A DNA stretch of 64,000 bases from Lentisphaerae bacterium WC36 (GTDB lineage: Bacteria > Verrucomicrobiota > Lentisphaeria > Victivallales > SZUA-371): positions 1,922,001-1,986,000 of the forward strand of contig CP085689.1 of assembly GCA_020683205.1 (NCBI GenBank), in the 5' to 3' direction. The translations under genes were made by a program, and so were the position numbers. Below the pieces are notes generated by a model that saw nothing but the letters and a program-made list of their open reading frames with translations, had not been told where the DNA came from and ran no database searches. This document shows positions 41,808 through 50,599 of the stretch, piece by piece (within the stretch, counting starts at the first letter, position 1; every line of letters starts with the position of its first letter).

Positions 41808-44636
41808 ATGCACAAGAAATTAACTGTACTAGCCTTAAGCGCTACATTATTGTCGCTTCAAAATCTTCAAGCTCAAGACCTTGCAGTAAAGAGTTTGCTG
41901 TTAACCAAAGGAAAAAAGTGGGATCAACTTGCAAATAACAAAAAACAGCTTCAAAACAATGTGATTAGCGTCCGCCCATTCACTCAATTTACACTTAAAA
42001 TTGATGGTTCAGCAAAAAAAGTGACTGGTAGCTACGATGTTACTTCTAAGCTAAAAAAAGCAGGTAGTTGCATTTTTACAATTCGCAATAAAAAAGGTGA
42101 AATTTTTAACAGTGGAATCGTTAAAAAAGGAACTCCAGCTCAAAATTTTTCTGTTGATATTAGTAGCGATAAAGAGTTAATTTTCACAGTTTATGATGGT
42201 GGCGAATATGGCAATCACTATGACGCAAACTGGATTGATTTAAAGCTTGAAGGCTTGTCAGGTAAAATAACTGCAGAACAAAATTATTTCCCTGGCGCAG
42301 ATGAATATGCACCGTCTCGAGCTCAATATTTTAGTTGGATTAACAACACGAATGAAGGACCAACTGCTGTCCAAACAAAAATTAACTTAGATTTCTTCAA
42401 ATTTTTACATGATCAATATGGCATGATTTTAGATATATACGCATTTGATGCTGGAGCAATTGATGGCTGTAATTTTTATGGAATGCTTGATTCAGTGCGT
42501 TTTAGACAACAATTCCCAAAAGGGTTTGGTCCGTTAGTGAAATATGCTGGAAAAATGAATACACGTTTTGGAATTTGGGGTGGTCCTGATGGTTTTGGAA
42601 CAACTAAAAAAGAAGCTAATGAACGTCGTAAAATGTTAGTAAAATTAGCTCGTGACTATAATTTTGAATTATTTAAATTTGACCTTGTGTGTGGAAAACT
42701 AGATAATATTGATGAATTCATTAACGCAATGCAAGAAGTGCGTGAACATGACCCAAGCTTAATTTTATTGAACCACCGTTTACCATTAAAACATGGTACA
42801 AAAGAAGCAACTACATTCCTCTATGGAGGCAAAGAAACATATATAGATGTGCATATGGAAAATGCTGTAACGGCTCCTCACCATCGTGCTGGAGCATTAA
42901 TGCGTGATTTACCGCCAAACTTAACTCGTTTGACTGAAGACCATGGTACATGCATTTCAAGTTGTCCAGATGCATGGGATGATGATCTAATTTTACAGGC
43001 ATTTAACCGCTGTTTAATTTTAGCGCCAGAAATTTATGGTAATCCATGGTTGCTAAAAGATAGCGATTTTCCAAAATTAGCACGAATTTACAACCTACAT
43101 CGTCGTTATCGAACAATTATGACAACTGGAATGGTATTGCCAAAAAGTTATGGAATGTATCCCGTAGCGCGTGGATCTAAAGCAACTCGTTTAATAACAT
43201 TACGTAATGCGAGTTGGGATGATAAAAAAATTACGGTTAACTTAAGTGATGAAATTGGTTTGACAAAAACTAATAATAATATCGTAGCAAGAGTTTTACA
43301 CCCATTTGAAGAAACTGTGAAAAGTGATTTAAAATATGGCGATAAATTTGAAGTTACAATTAAACCATTCCGCTCATTATTACTATTAGTCTCTGCCGAA
43401 AAAGATGGTCATGGTTTTGCTTTAGAAGGGGCTAAATATAATGTAGTTCGTGAAGTGGAAGATAAACCGCTAAAAGTTGATATTTTTGGTAAAAATGGCG
43501 AAGAAAAAACAATCAAAATTTCTGGTTTTAATAAAAAATTCACAAAGGCTACAATTAATAAAATAGATTACAGTAAACTTTTAAAAGGTGAAAATATAAA
43601 TGTATCGTTTAAAAGTAAAGCATCAAAATATCATGAACCAAACTTCAAAGTTGCAGAATTAAAATCAATTGACTATCCTGCCGATAGTAAATCTTTATTT
43701 GAGGCAACTTGCTTTGCTGGTAGCTCAAATGCACTAGAGGCTCAAGCAATTGAAAAAATCGGCTGGAGCAAAATTAAACAGGTTAGAAAAGCGCAAAATG
43801 CGTTCTTTAACCAACCATTATTTGCCGAACGTGGTATTTGGGACAAAAACCTTTTTGACGGCAAAATGGACACTTGTTTTTATGCGATGTACCGTAAACT
43901 ACATCATAAACCAATTATTCCTGGTATTTTTCGTGTAGATTTTGGCAAAGTTTATGATGCGGATCAAATTGTTGTTAAAGTGCCTGACACATTCTCACTT
44001 CAGCCATTCATGAACCAAGAAGGACATATTGCAGAAATTTCTGAGGACTTAAAAATATGGACTCCTGTCAGATTTTTAGCTGATTTAGACAGTGTAATTA
44101 AAATTCCAGCGGGGAAAAAAGTCCGTTATTTAAGAATGTTCACGGAGAAGAAACAACAACCTTTGCGTATCGCTGAAGTTGAATTATGGAAAAATGAAGG
44201 AATGCTACCTCGTGATAACTTCCGAGCATCAAATTTATTCAGAGATATTACTGATCTTAATTTTGAAAAAGCGTGGAGCTGTAGTTTTGAATTACCAAAA
44301 AATTTAGCGCCAAATAGCAAAATTTGTGTTGCAATTAATGGTAAATATGGAGATGAAAATGCTTATGCAGCTCTAAAAGTTACTGATAAAAAAGGTAATA
44401 TTTCATATGTCGGAGCTAATGACCGTGCGCCAAGCTTTACTTACAACGCATGGGAAGGAAATCCACAGGTGCCAATCAAAGGAAATTATACATATTATTT
44501 CCCAGTAACTAAAAATTTAATCGGCAAAAAAATTGAAGCAGTTGTTTTAGGTGTTAAGGAATGCAAAAGTATGCGCCCAGAAGTAAGAGTAGTAGCTCCT
44601 GAGCCTTTAATCAAAAAACAGTTGATTATCAAGTAA
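41808..44636 (+). CDS. Secreted NPCBM - TIM-barrel glycoside hydrolase (alpha-galactosidase-like)
   Basis: A 942-residue secreted enzyme with a signal peptide ending near LQAQD. Residues about 30-150 form an NPCBM-like carbohydrate-binding module (VTSKLKKAGSCIFTIRNK, YDGGEYGNHYDANWIDLKLEG). A GH36/GH27-like (beta/alpha)8 barrel follows: FSWINNTNEGPTAVQTK, LDIYAFDAGAIDG, RFGIWGGPDGFG and ELFKFDLVCG, whose Asp would be the nucleophile. The acid/base is probably in the LTEDHG or CPDAWDDD region. A beta-sandwich and a discoidin-like module with LRMFTEKKQQPLRIAEVELW complete the chain. Substrate unknown. Start at ATG 41808 is supported by AGGAG. Confidence 0.75.
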   Translation: MHKKLTVLALSATLLSLQNLQAQDLAVKSLLLTKGKKWDQLANNKKQLQNNVISVRPFTQFTLKIDGSAKKVTGSYDVTSKLKKAGSCIFTIRNKKGEIFNSGIVKKGTPAQNFSVDISSDKELIFTVYDGGEYGNHYDANWIDLKLEGLSGKITAEQNYFPGADEYAPSRAQYFSWINNTNEGPTAVQTKINLDFFKFLHDQYGMILDIYAFDAGAIDGCNFYGMLDSVRFRQQFPKGFGPLVKYAGKMNTRFGIWGGPDGFGTTKKEANERRKMLVKLARDYNFELFKFDLVCGKLDNIDEFINAMQEVREHDPSLILLNHRLPLKHGTKEATTFLYGGKETYIDVHMENAVTAPHHRAGALMRDLPPNLTRLTEDHGTCISSCPDAWDDDLILQAFNRCLILAPEIYGNPWLLKDSDFPKLARIYNLHRRYRTIMTTGMVLPKSYGMYPVARGSKATRLITLRNASWDDKKITVNLSDEIGLTKTNNNIVARVLHPFEETVKSDLKYGDKFEVTIKPFRSLLLLVSAEKDGHGFALEGAKYNVVREVEDKPLKVDIFGKNGEEKTIKISGFNKKFTKATINKIDYSKLLKGENINVSFKSKASKYHEPNFKVAELKSIDYPADSKSLFEATCFAGSSNALEAQAIEKIGWSKIKQVRKAQNAFFNQPLFAERGIWDKNLFDGKMDTCFYAMYRKLHHKPIIPGIFRVDFGKVYDADQIVVKVPDTFSLQPFMNQEGHIAEISEDLKIWTPVRFLADLDSVIKIPAGKKVRYLRMFTEKKQQPLRIAEVELWKNEGMLPRDNFRASNLFRDITDLNFEKAWSCSFELPKNLAPNSKICVAINGKYGDENAYAALKVTDKKGNISYVGANDRAPSFTYNAWEGNPQVPIKGNYTYYFPVTKNLIGKKIEAVVLGVKECKSMRPEVRVVAPEPLIKKQLIIK

Positions 44637-44667
44637 TTATTTATTAAATTATAATAAATTTATTCAT

Positions 44668-44700
44668 AAAAAAGCCGTAGTATCTAACTACGGCTTTTAA
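44668..44700 (+). terminator. Intrinsic terminator of the glycosidase gene
   Basis: A perfect 11-bp stem (AAAAGCCGTAG at 44670-44680 with 44688-44698) has a 7-base loop. It lies 31 bases after the stop codon. Confidence 0.85.
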
Positions 44701-44720
44701 TTTTTTTAATTCTTTTTAAA

Positions 44721-45176
44721 ATGAAACATATCATGAAAAATTATTTTTTTAAAAGTTCAAAATTATTTATTATTTCTATTTTACTTTCATTAAGTACCTT
44801 TTCATGTTGCAATTCAAAGTCATCAAATAATAAACCCTTAATTATTTCTGAAACATCAGATGCAAACTTCTATTTAATTGGTGAAAAAGAAATAACAACA
44901 AAAGATGCTATTAAAATGCTTAAAAGTAAAGAATTACCAGCAAAAATTGACTATATTGAATATGATAAAAGGTCTGCTCCATTAAAAACAAAACTAATTC
45001 AAACATTAATAAAACAAGCTATAAAGTCAAATAGCAAAATTAAATGGTATAGGTGCACATCTATAAAAATTGATGAACCAAAATATCAAAGCCCATGTAT
45101 GAATGAACAAGATTGGATAAATTCTGATTTAAAATATCGTGCAGAGATACTTGAAAAAGATTCTAATGATTTTTAA
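44721..45176 (+). CDS. Small lipoprotein, weakly ExbD-like periplasmic domain
   Basis: A 151-residue protein with an N-terminal hydrophobic segment ending LSTFSCCNS, a plausible lipobox. The mature domain (ANFYLIGEKEITTKDAIKMLKS, DYIEYDKRSAPLKTKLIQTLIKQA) faintly resembles the periplasmic domain of ExbD/TolR. The resemblance is too weak for a firm call. There is no good Shine-Dalgarno; ATG 44733 is an alternative start. It is bracketed by two terminators with nearly the same AAAAGCCGTAG stem, so it is a single-gene unit. Confidence 0.6.
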   Translation: MKHIMKNYFFKSSKLFIISILLSLSTFSCCNSKSSNNKPLIISETSDANFYLIGEKEITTKDAIKMLKSKELPAKIDYIEYDKRSAPLKTKLIQTLIKQAIKSNSKIKWYRCTSIKIDEPKYQSPCMNEQDWINSDLKYRAEILEKDSNDF

Positions 45177-45203
45177 TGCAAAATATCATTGATAGAAAAG
45201 TTT

Positions 45204-45235
45204 AAAAGCCGTAGCGATATTCTACAGCTTTTTTA
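45204..45235 (+). terminator. Intrinsic terminator of the small lipoprotein gene
   Basis: AAAAGCCGTAG at 45204-45214 pairs with 45222-45232 with one C-A mismatch and is followed by T. The stem repeats almost exactly the one at 44670. Confidence 0.75.
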
Positions 45236-45257
45236 TAATTTTTTATATCAAACTTTA

Positions 45258-45409
45258 TACTAATTCGCTTTCAATTATAGACATAATTCATTCTTTATAT
45301 TTAAATTTATCTTTTTAATGCTAGTACGATATTCATATCGCACTGTGCTGAAAAATGAAATTTTATTTAAAATTTATAAATTATGTCTATCTTTGAAAGC
45401 TAAATAGTA
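45258..45409. mobile_element. 152-bp palindromic MITE-like element
   Basis: Two 75-base arms of equal length (45258-45332 and 45335-45409) are inverted copies around a 2-base centre (TC). The outer 32 bases agree at 27 positions (TACTAnTTnGCTTTCAA and ATAGACATAATT blocks). The inner 43 agree at about 27, with a perfect CGATAT/ATATCG core. The element is flanked on both sides by TTA, and the right-hand TTA is the stop codon (TAA on the minus strand) of the hydrogenase gene. Terminal inverted repeats, a 3-bp putative target duplication and no coding capacity fit a MITE. A structural RNA or long terminator hairpin is the alternative. Confidence 0.65.
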
Positions 45410-46840
45410 TTAACTGCTTTTCAACTTCATCAATCCAATACTACAAGGCCCATTTTGGCAACCACCTTCGCAAGTTGTCACCTCTAAATAATTAGTTATT
45501 TTTTCTTTATTAGCATAAAGTTTTAATTCAGCAATCTTATCAATTGTAACTCCATCAATATGATGAACATCAATTTTATCAGTATTGTTTTCAAAAAAAG
45601 CTTTCTCAACTGCTGCAGCCAAGCCACCAGCTTTAGCTATTGTTTTTGCCTCATTGTTGTGTTTACTCGGTGATAATGAGGTTTCAGATAAAGATTGAAT
45701 ATCAATTTTATGAGCAATAAGCATTGCTCCTAAATCCTCAAAAGTTAAACAAAAATCCAGATTATCTGAATTTTGTACTTCAAGCTTATTTGCCATGCAA
45801 GAGCCAATGAAAACATTAACGGCATCACTATTTTCGCTACTTAATTTATCAGCAGTATATTGTAAAGGTGATTTTGATTGCGAAACATATTGTGCCATTT
45901 CAGGAATATATTTTTTTACCAACTCCAAATAAGCTGGACATGATGACGAAGTCATTAAACAATTATTATTTTGACTACTTTCACTTTTACAGCGTAGTTT
46001 TTGTTCCAACACTTCAGATTCATTTTTAATTAATTTTAATCCTCCACTTGCAACTTCATAAACCTCATCAAAACCAATTTCTTTAATGGCAGTAACAAAT
46101 TGCTCTAAAGTTCCAGGGAATTGCCCTTCTATAGCTGGAGAAATTAGTGCGTTTACTTTTTTCTCTCCTTTTATTGCTTTTAATACGTCAATAACTTGAG
46201 AAATTTCTAAAACTGCACCAAAAGGACACGCATTGGTACATTTACCACAATAAATACACTTATCAAAATCTATATACTGTTGATTATATGCATTCTTTTT
46301 TATAGCACCAACTGAGCACTCTTTTTCACAAGGTACAGGAATATGTATAATTGCTGAATATGGACACGCATCAACACATTTTCCACAATTATTACATTTA
46401 GCGTAATCAATATAAGCTTGACCATCTTTTACGTAAATTGTTTGTTGAGGGCAAACAGTTGTACAAGGACGAGCTAAACACCCTTTACATGCTTCTGTCA
46501 CCAAATAACGTGCTTTAACACAGCTTTGGCAGGCAATATTTAAAACACTTAAAATGCGTTTATTCGCACTTTTTCTTTCTAAAGCAACTTTACCATATTC
46601 TCCAAGAGTTGTTGCTTCTTCAATTTCATCTTCTGTAGCAACACCAAGCGCAGCCATCACACGATACTTTATTAATTCACGATCTTTGTATACACAACAA
46701 CGCGAAGAAGATTTAATGCGTGGTCGCAAATTTACTGGAATATATTTTAAATTTTCTTCTAGTTTATCACTCAAAAACTCTTTGATGACTTCAACTGTAA
46801 TTTGTTTTTTTAATTTATGGGCATTACTTAAATGTTTCAT
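45410..46840 (-). CDS. [FeFe]-hydrogenase, monomeric group B-like
   Basis: This probable cytoplasmic hydrogenase of 476 residues has several ferredoxin-type clusters in its N-terminal half (CKGCLARPCTTVCP, CNNCGKCVDACP, CIYCGKCTNACP). The H-cluster domain follows. All four cluster cysteines are present: Cys301 in TSSSCPAY (L1), Cys348 in GSCMANKLE (L2), and Cys457 and Cys461 in CEGGC (L3). The proton-relay Cys of group A enzymes is Ser300 here, a group B/C trait. Length and cluster layout fit the monomeric group B family. It is last in the operon, overlapping the previous gene by 4 bases (ATGA). Maturases HydEFG are not in the window. Confidence 0.82.
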   Translation of the reverse strand: MKHLSNAHKLKKQITVEVIKEFLSDKLEENLKYIPVNLRPRIKSSSRCCVYKDRELIKYRVMAALGVATEDEIEEATTLGEYGKVALERKSANKRILSVLNIACQSCVKARYLVTEACKGCLARPCTTVCPQQTIYVKDGQAYIDYAKCNNCGKCVDACPYSAIIHIPVPCEKECSVGAIKKNAYNQQYIDFDKCIYCGKCTNACPFGAVLEISQVIDVLKAIKGEKKVNALISPAIEGQFPGTLEQFVTAIKEIGFDEVYEVASGGLKLIKNESEVLEQKLRCKSESSQNNNCLMTSSSCPAYLELVKKYIPEMAQYVSQSKSPLQYTADKLSSENSDAVNVFIGSCMANKLEVQNSDNLDFCLTFEDLGAMLIAHKIDIQSLSETSLSPSKHNNEAKTIAKAGGLAAAVEKAFFENNTDKIDVHHIDGVTIDKIAELKLYANKEKITNYLEVTTCEGGCQNGPCSIGLMKLKSS

Positions 46841-47088
46841 TTTAAACGCTCTTCAATTTCTTTAATAATTTTAACTATTGTCGCATTCGCGATGATGTCT
46901 CCATCAATTTCAACAAAAGGGGCATTTTCATAATTTTTATCTTGACAGCATCCCAAACATGGCGCTCCTGAAATGTTCACATTTTCTAAAGATTTTTTAT
47001 CTAAAAAATCCTCAAGGTGTTGTAATTGAAATGCTCCCATTACATAACAGGTTGTACCAACACAAATTTTGACATCAATTTTTTTCAT
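46837..47088 (-). CDS. [2Fe-2S] thioredoxin-fold protein, NuoE-like
   Basis: An 83-residue protein resembling the C-terminal domain of NuoE/HoxE/HydC. The cluster motif is Cys9-x4-Cys14 ... Cys44-x3-Cys48 (CVGTTC and APCLGCC). It should carry electrons or sense redox state for the hydrogenase that starts within its stop codon. AGAGGGTATT precedes the ATG. Confidence 0.85.
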   Translation of the reverse strand: MKKIDVKICVGTTCYVMGAFQLQHLEDFLDKKSLENVNISGAPCLGCCQDKNYENAPFVEIDGDIIANATIVKIIKEIEERLK

Positions 47089-47118
47089 AATACCCTCTTT
47101 ATTTTAAATTTATTTTAA

Positions 47119-48303
47119 CTATATATATCTCACATTCACAATTTTTCGGTAATTTATCTCCAAAATCACTTTTATTTTTTTTACAATATTACGACGAATT
47201 TCCAAATCTACGGGCAAAGTCGGATCTTGATGGGCAATATTTACACGTGTACCGACCACAAAGTCAACAATATCACTCTCATGAAAAAGTTCTACTAATT
47301 CTTTTATTGATGGTGCCGTTTCTTTTGTTTCACCACTTTCTAAATATTTTGCTAACTCCGTTAGAGTTAAAATCCCCTCTGTCACTAGGTTCACGCCTTT
47401 CATTTCAGAAGTCATTGGTAGAAATCCGTTCTTATTCTTAATATCTGTTAAAATTTCTCTTTTTAATTCTCGAGAAATAATACTAGCTGTTGTTCCGCCA
47501 CAAATAATTTTTTTCCCTTTGAAATAGCGAATTATGTCAGCAAATTCACTGTCACTGCTCTCTTTATATGGAGGACCTGTTAAAAGAATTGTTCTGCGTG
47601 GTTCCCGATAATATGCAACACCACAACTAATATCATCAATTTTTCTATTATTTGGATTAAAAGTACATGCTTTGGTAGTTATTTGTTGCGATAATTTTCG
47701 CGCTGAAATATCTTCATCTTGTGACACTAAATACTTTATATAATCTAGACACCCTTCACGCTTCCAGCCAAATTTATGTCCTCTTTGCCCCAAGCCAGCT
47801 TGACTAACGCCATCACTAAAAAAAATTAAACGATCTCCATGTTTCATTTTGAATTCACTAACGTAAATTTTGCGGTCATTCCAACGGTCTGAAACTAATG
47901 TTTTCATATCATGTTCAACTTCAGCAGTGCCTCGTAAATGAATAAAGTGTGGATTATCCATTTCGATAATTTTAGTAGTACCATCAATCATTGCATCAAC
48001 AATAGTAAAAGTTGCATAACTAATTTTTCTAACTTCACATATTGGCAATGAGTCCATCATAATTTCTGCAGAAGCTAAAAAGTCAACATTATCTTCAACA
48101 AATTTTAACGCCATTGTCGTGACCATATTTGATAATAAACTTGCCTTTATTCCACTACCTAAACCATCGCTTAAAACCGAAATATAACGTCCCTCAGCTG
48201 CAATAAATTTTGATTTAAAATCATCGCCACAAACATCTTCTCCAGTTTTAATTTTAGAGCTAAACTCAATCTCTAAATGGTTATTAGCAAATCTATTTAT
48301 CAT
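47119..48303 (-). CDS. SpoIIE-type PP2C protein phosphatase
   Basis: A 394-residue SpoIIE/PP2C-family phosphatase. Metal-binding Asp residues appear in GEDVCGDDF near residue 22, SDGLGSGIKASLLS near 40 and FFSDGVSQAGLG near 157. The C-terminal 150 residues (GGTTASIISRELKREI, TEGILTLTELAKYLESG) form an uncharacterised accessory domain. The start overlaps the PAS-hydrogenase gene by 11 bases, so the sensor and phosphatase are made together. I infer that the phosphatase relays the signal of the sensory hydrogenase to an unknown phosphoprotein. Confidence 0.85.
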   Translation of the reverse strand: MINRFANNHLEIEFSSKIKTGEDVCGDDFKSKFIAAEGRYISVLSDGLGSGIKASLLSNMVTTMALKFVEDNVDFLASAEIMMDSLPICEVRKISYATFTIVDAMIDGTTKIIEMDNPHFIHLRGTAEVEHDMKTLVSDRWNDRKIYVSEFKMKHGDRLIFFSDGVSQAGLGQRGHKFGWKREGCLDYIKYLVSQDEDISARKLSQQITTKACTFNPNNRKIDDISCGVAYYREPRRTILLTGPPYKESSDSEFADIIRYFKGKKIICGGTTASIISRELKREILTDIKNKNGFLPMTSEMKGVNLVTEGILTLTELAKYLESGETKETAPSIKELVELFHESDIVDFVVGTRVNIAHQDPTLPVDLEIRRNIVKKIKVILEINYRKIVNVRYI

Positions 48304-50047
48304 AAATTTTAATATCCTTTACTGAATCTTCCTTTTGATAACCAGAAGCCACTTCACGTAACAAAATTTCAGTTTCGGCCATATGCTCACCTAAACAATT
48401 CGCAACTCGTTGAACTGTTTGAATGTTCTTACTGATTACGGCTCGAGCTTTTTCAGCAATTTGCTCGCGTTGCAATTCTTGATTCGTAATATTTTGAATA
48501 ATTGCGCCAATAACAAAATTTTCCTCAATGGTAAAAACCTTTATTTCATAGATTTCATTATCACAAACAAAATTATCACGAATCAATTCGCCTCCAGATT
48601 CAAGCACCGTTGCAAATAATTTTGCAAATGCTAAAGGTAAAGTTTTTTTCAATGGAATACCACGTAAACCAGGCACTGCCTCGAACGCCAAAAGATTGCT
48701 TTCATCAAAAAGTTTAGCGTAATGACGATTACATTCAATAATATTTAATAATTTATCAACAATAACCACACCAGCAGGAATATATCTAATCAAAGCATTT
48801 GCCTGTTTTTGAGCCAATTGACGCATATAAGAAACACACATTTCGACTTCAGCTTTATTATGAATTAATGCTTTAGCAAAATCTTGACAGGTTTGATAAC
48901 CACAGCCACTACAGTTTAATTCATCTTCAAGAGAAGTTTTTCCTATCAATGCTAATTTTTTACGAATTAATTCAGCACTTGGAGTTAATTCATACTCAAA
49001 AGGCACATTTTGATGTTCTGCTACAGGAATTTCCACATTACGGTCAATACTCAATTTACGATATTCATTGCGGTATGAAGCAATATTAATTAAATCATTT
49101 AAGTTTTTCTGCTTGTTCCCAACTGCTGGACCATTAATACAACCACTTTCACAGGCTAAGCATTCAATGAACACTTTTTTATCTAAGTTCATCACCTTTT
49201 CTTTTAAAAAGTTTTCAATATTATAAAGTCCAGACAACTGCAAGTAAATTATATCATCATCAATATCATTAACACCCTTAATCGTTTCAATCATACCTCC
49301 TTCTAGAGGATACAAACACCCCTCCTCTGCTTTAAAAGGATAAAATTGCTGATTACTTATATCATCTAAATTTTGGTTTAAATCAATTTTTTCTTCAGCA
49401 AGCCAATCTTGTAAATTTTCAAATGTTAATGCTGCTCCAATCAAATCACTATCACGGTCAGCTTCATTTTTTTTAGCTATACAAGGACCAAAAAATACCA
49501 CAGCGATATCTTCATCTTGGTACTGTTTATGTAAAAAGCGCGCATGAATTTGCAATGGTGAGCCAATATCCATAATTTTTGAACCATATTCGCTATTAAA
49601 TTTTTTAATATAGCTTACTGCACTTGGGCATGCAGATGAAATAAAAATGTCATTTTCTTTACTTTCATGCAAAATTCTATGAGTTGCAGAACTAACAATT
49701 TGTGCTCCTATAGCAGTTTCACTAACTTCATCAAAACCTAATTTCTTTAGTCCTATAATAAATTGTTGTTCGCTACAAGTAAAAGAATTTATCCATGATG
49801 GAGCAACCGAAGCAATTATTTTAGTTTTATTTTTGAGTAAATATTTTGCAATGCTAATATCATTGCGAATTTTTTTTGCTCCTGCAGGACAAACTTCAAC
49901 ACACTTACCGCATGAAACACACAAAGAAGGAATAACGCTTGCGCTACCATCAATAACTTTAATTGATTTTGTAGGACAACGCCTTACACATTTATAACAA
50001 TCTTGACAACTATTTTCAAGGGTATATACAGGAAAATTACGATTCAT
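48293..50047 (-). CDS. Sensory [FeFe]-hydrogenase homologue with Fe-S and PAS domains
   Basis: A 584-residue protein of the HydS (group C/D) type. N-terminal ferredoxin-like clusters (CQDCYKCVRRCP, CVSCGKCVEVCP) precede an H-cluster domain with Cys140 in SSACPSAV, Cys189 in GPCIAKKNE and Cys299 and Cys303 in CESGC. The proton-relay Cys is Ala139. After it comes a four-Cys cluster domain (Cys379, 382, 387 and 404) and a PAS domain from about residue 415 to 520 (IPAGVVIVDKLLNIIECNRHYAKLF). Such proteins are thought to sense H2 or redox state rather than make H2. It overlaps the genes on both sides by 11 bases. Confidence 0.85.
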   Translation of the reverse strand: MNRNFPVYTLENSCQDCYKCVRRCPTKSIKVIDGSASVIPSLCVSCGKCVEVCPAGAKKIRNDISIAKYLLKNKTKIIASVAPSWINSFTCSEQQFIIGLKKLGFDEVSETAIGAQIVSSATHRILHESKENDIFISSACPSAVSYIKKFNSEYGSKIMDIGSPLQIHARFLHKQYQDEDIAVVFFGPCIAKKNEADRDSDLIGAALTFENLQDWLAEEKIDLNQNLDDISNQQFYPFKAEEGCLYPLEGGMIETIKGVNDIDDDIIYLQLSGLYNIENFLKEKVMNLDKKVFIECLACESGCINGPAVGNKQKNLNDLINIASYRNEYRKLSIDRNVEIPVAEHQNVPFEYELTPSAELIRKKLALIGKTSLEDELNCSGCGYQTCQDFAKALIHNKAEVEMCVSYMRQLAQKQANALIRYIPAGVVIVDKLLNIIECNRHYAKLFDESNLLAFEAVPGLRGIPLKKTLPLAFAKLFATVLESGGELIRDNFVCDNEIYEIKVFTIEENFVIGAIIQNITNQELQREQIAEKARAVISKNIQTVQRVANCLGEHMAETEILLREVASGYQKEDSVKDIKIYDK

Positions 50048-50294
50048 TTTTCAAATTCTCAGTTAATAATTTTAACATTAAACTCGCATCTACATGACTA
50101 TATAATTTTCCATTAAAAACAATATTTGGTCCTTTACTACACTGCTCTTTGCATATAGAACAACCTAGCTCAACATCAACTTCATCAGATAGTCCATGTT
50201 CAAACAAAAATTCCTCAATAATCGCCAAATTTTGTTCATTGCCACGAGAAAAACAGCTACTTCCCATACAAATATTTATTGATGGCAATTGCAT
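50037..50294 (-). CDS. [2Fe-2S] thioredoxin-fold protein, first gene of hydrogenase operon
   Basis: An 85-residue NuoE-like ferredoxin domain. Cluster ligands are the CMGSSC and GCSICKEQC cysteines. I chose ATG 50294, 10 bases after AGGAG; an in-frame GTG at 50303 with 3-base spacing is possible. Its end overlaps the sensory hydrogenase gene by 11 bases. It is a paralogue of the protein at 46837-47088, so each hydrogenase in the operon has its own small electron carrier. Confidence 0.82.
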   Translation of the reverse strand: MQLPSINICMGSSCFSRGNEQNLAIIEEFLFEHGLSDEVDVELGCSICKEQCSKGPNIVFNGKLYSHVDASLMLKLLTENLKNES

Positions 50295-50320
50295 AAAAAA
50301 CACACTCCTAATTTAATACT

Positions 50321-50350
50321 TTTATATTAATTTAAATATATTAATGACAA
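50321..50350 (-). promoter_or_regulatory. Putative sigma-70 promoter of the hydrogenase operon
   Basis: On the minus strand TTGTCA (50345-50350) and TATAAA (50321-50326) are separated by 18 bases, 26 bases upstream of the ATG. The spacer is entirely A/T. No Rex or FNR-type operator was recognised in the surrounding 300 bases, which hold no other gene. Confidence 0.5.
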
Positions 50351-50599
50351 TTTAGATTAAATCAAGCTTTTTAATAGTTTTTTATTAATATTTTTAGATA
50401 AATTACATTATGACTGTTTTTAAAGTATAAAAAAATGTTGAAATATATAACAAGAGGCTAAAAATATGCAACTTTTTTTGCCGCTAAAATAAAAAATTGA
50501 AGTTAATGTCATTTTATTCAACAAAAAAGGTAAATTATTTTTATAAAATGACGTTTAAATATATTGTAGTCAATTTTTTACAATAAATCAGAGATAACT

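Noticed and set aside
48410-48619. Short plus-strand frames inside the hydrogenase operon
   Set aside because: They lie wholly within real minus-strand genes, lack ribosome sites and encode low-complexity AT-driven peptides.
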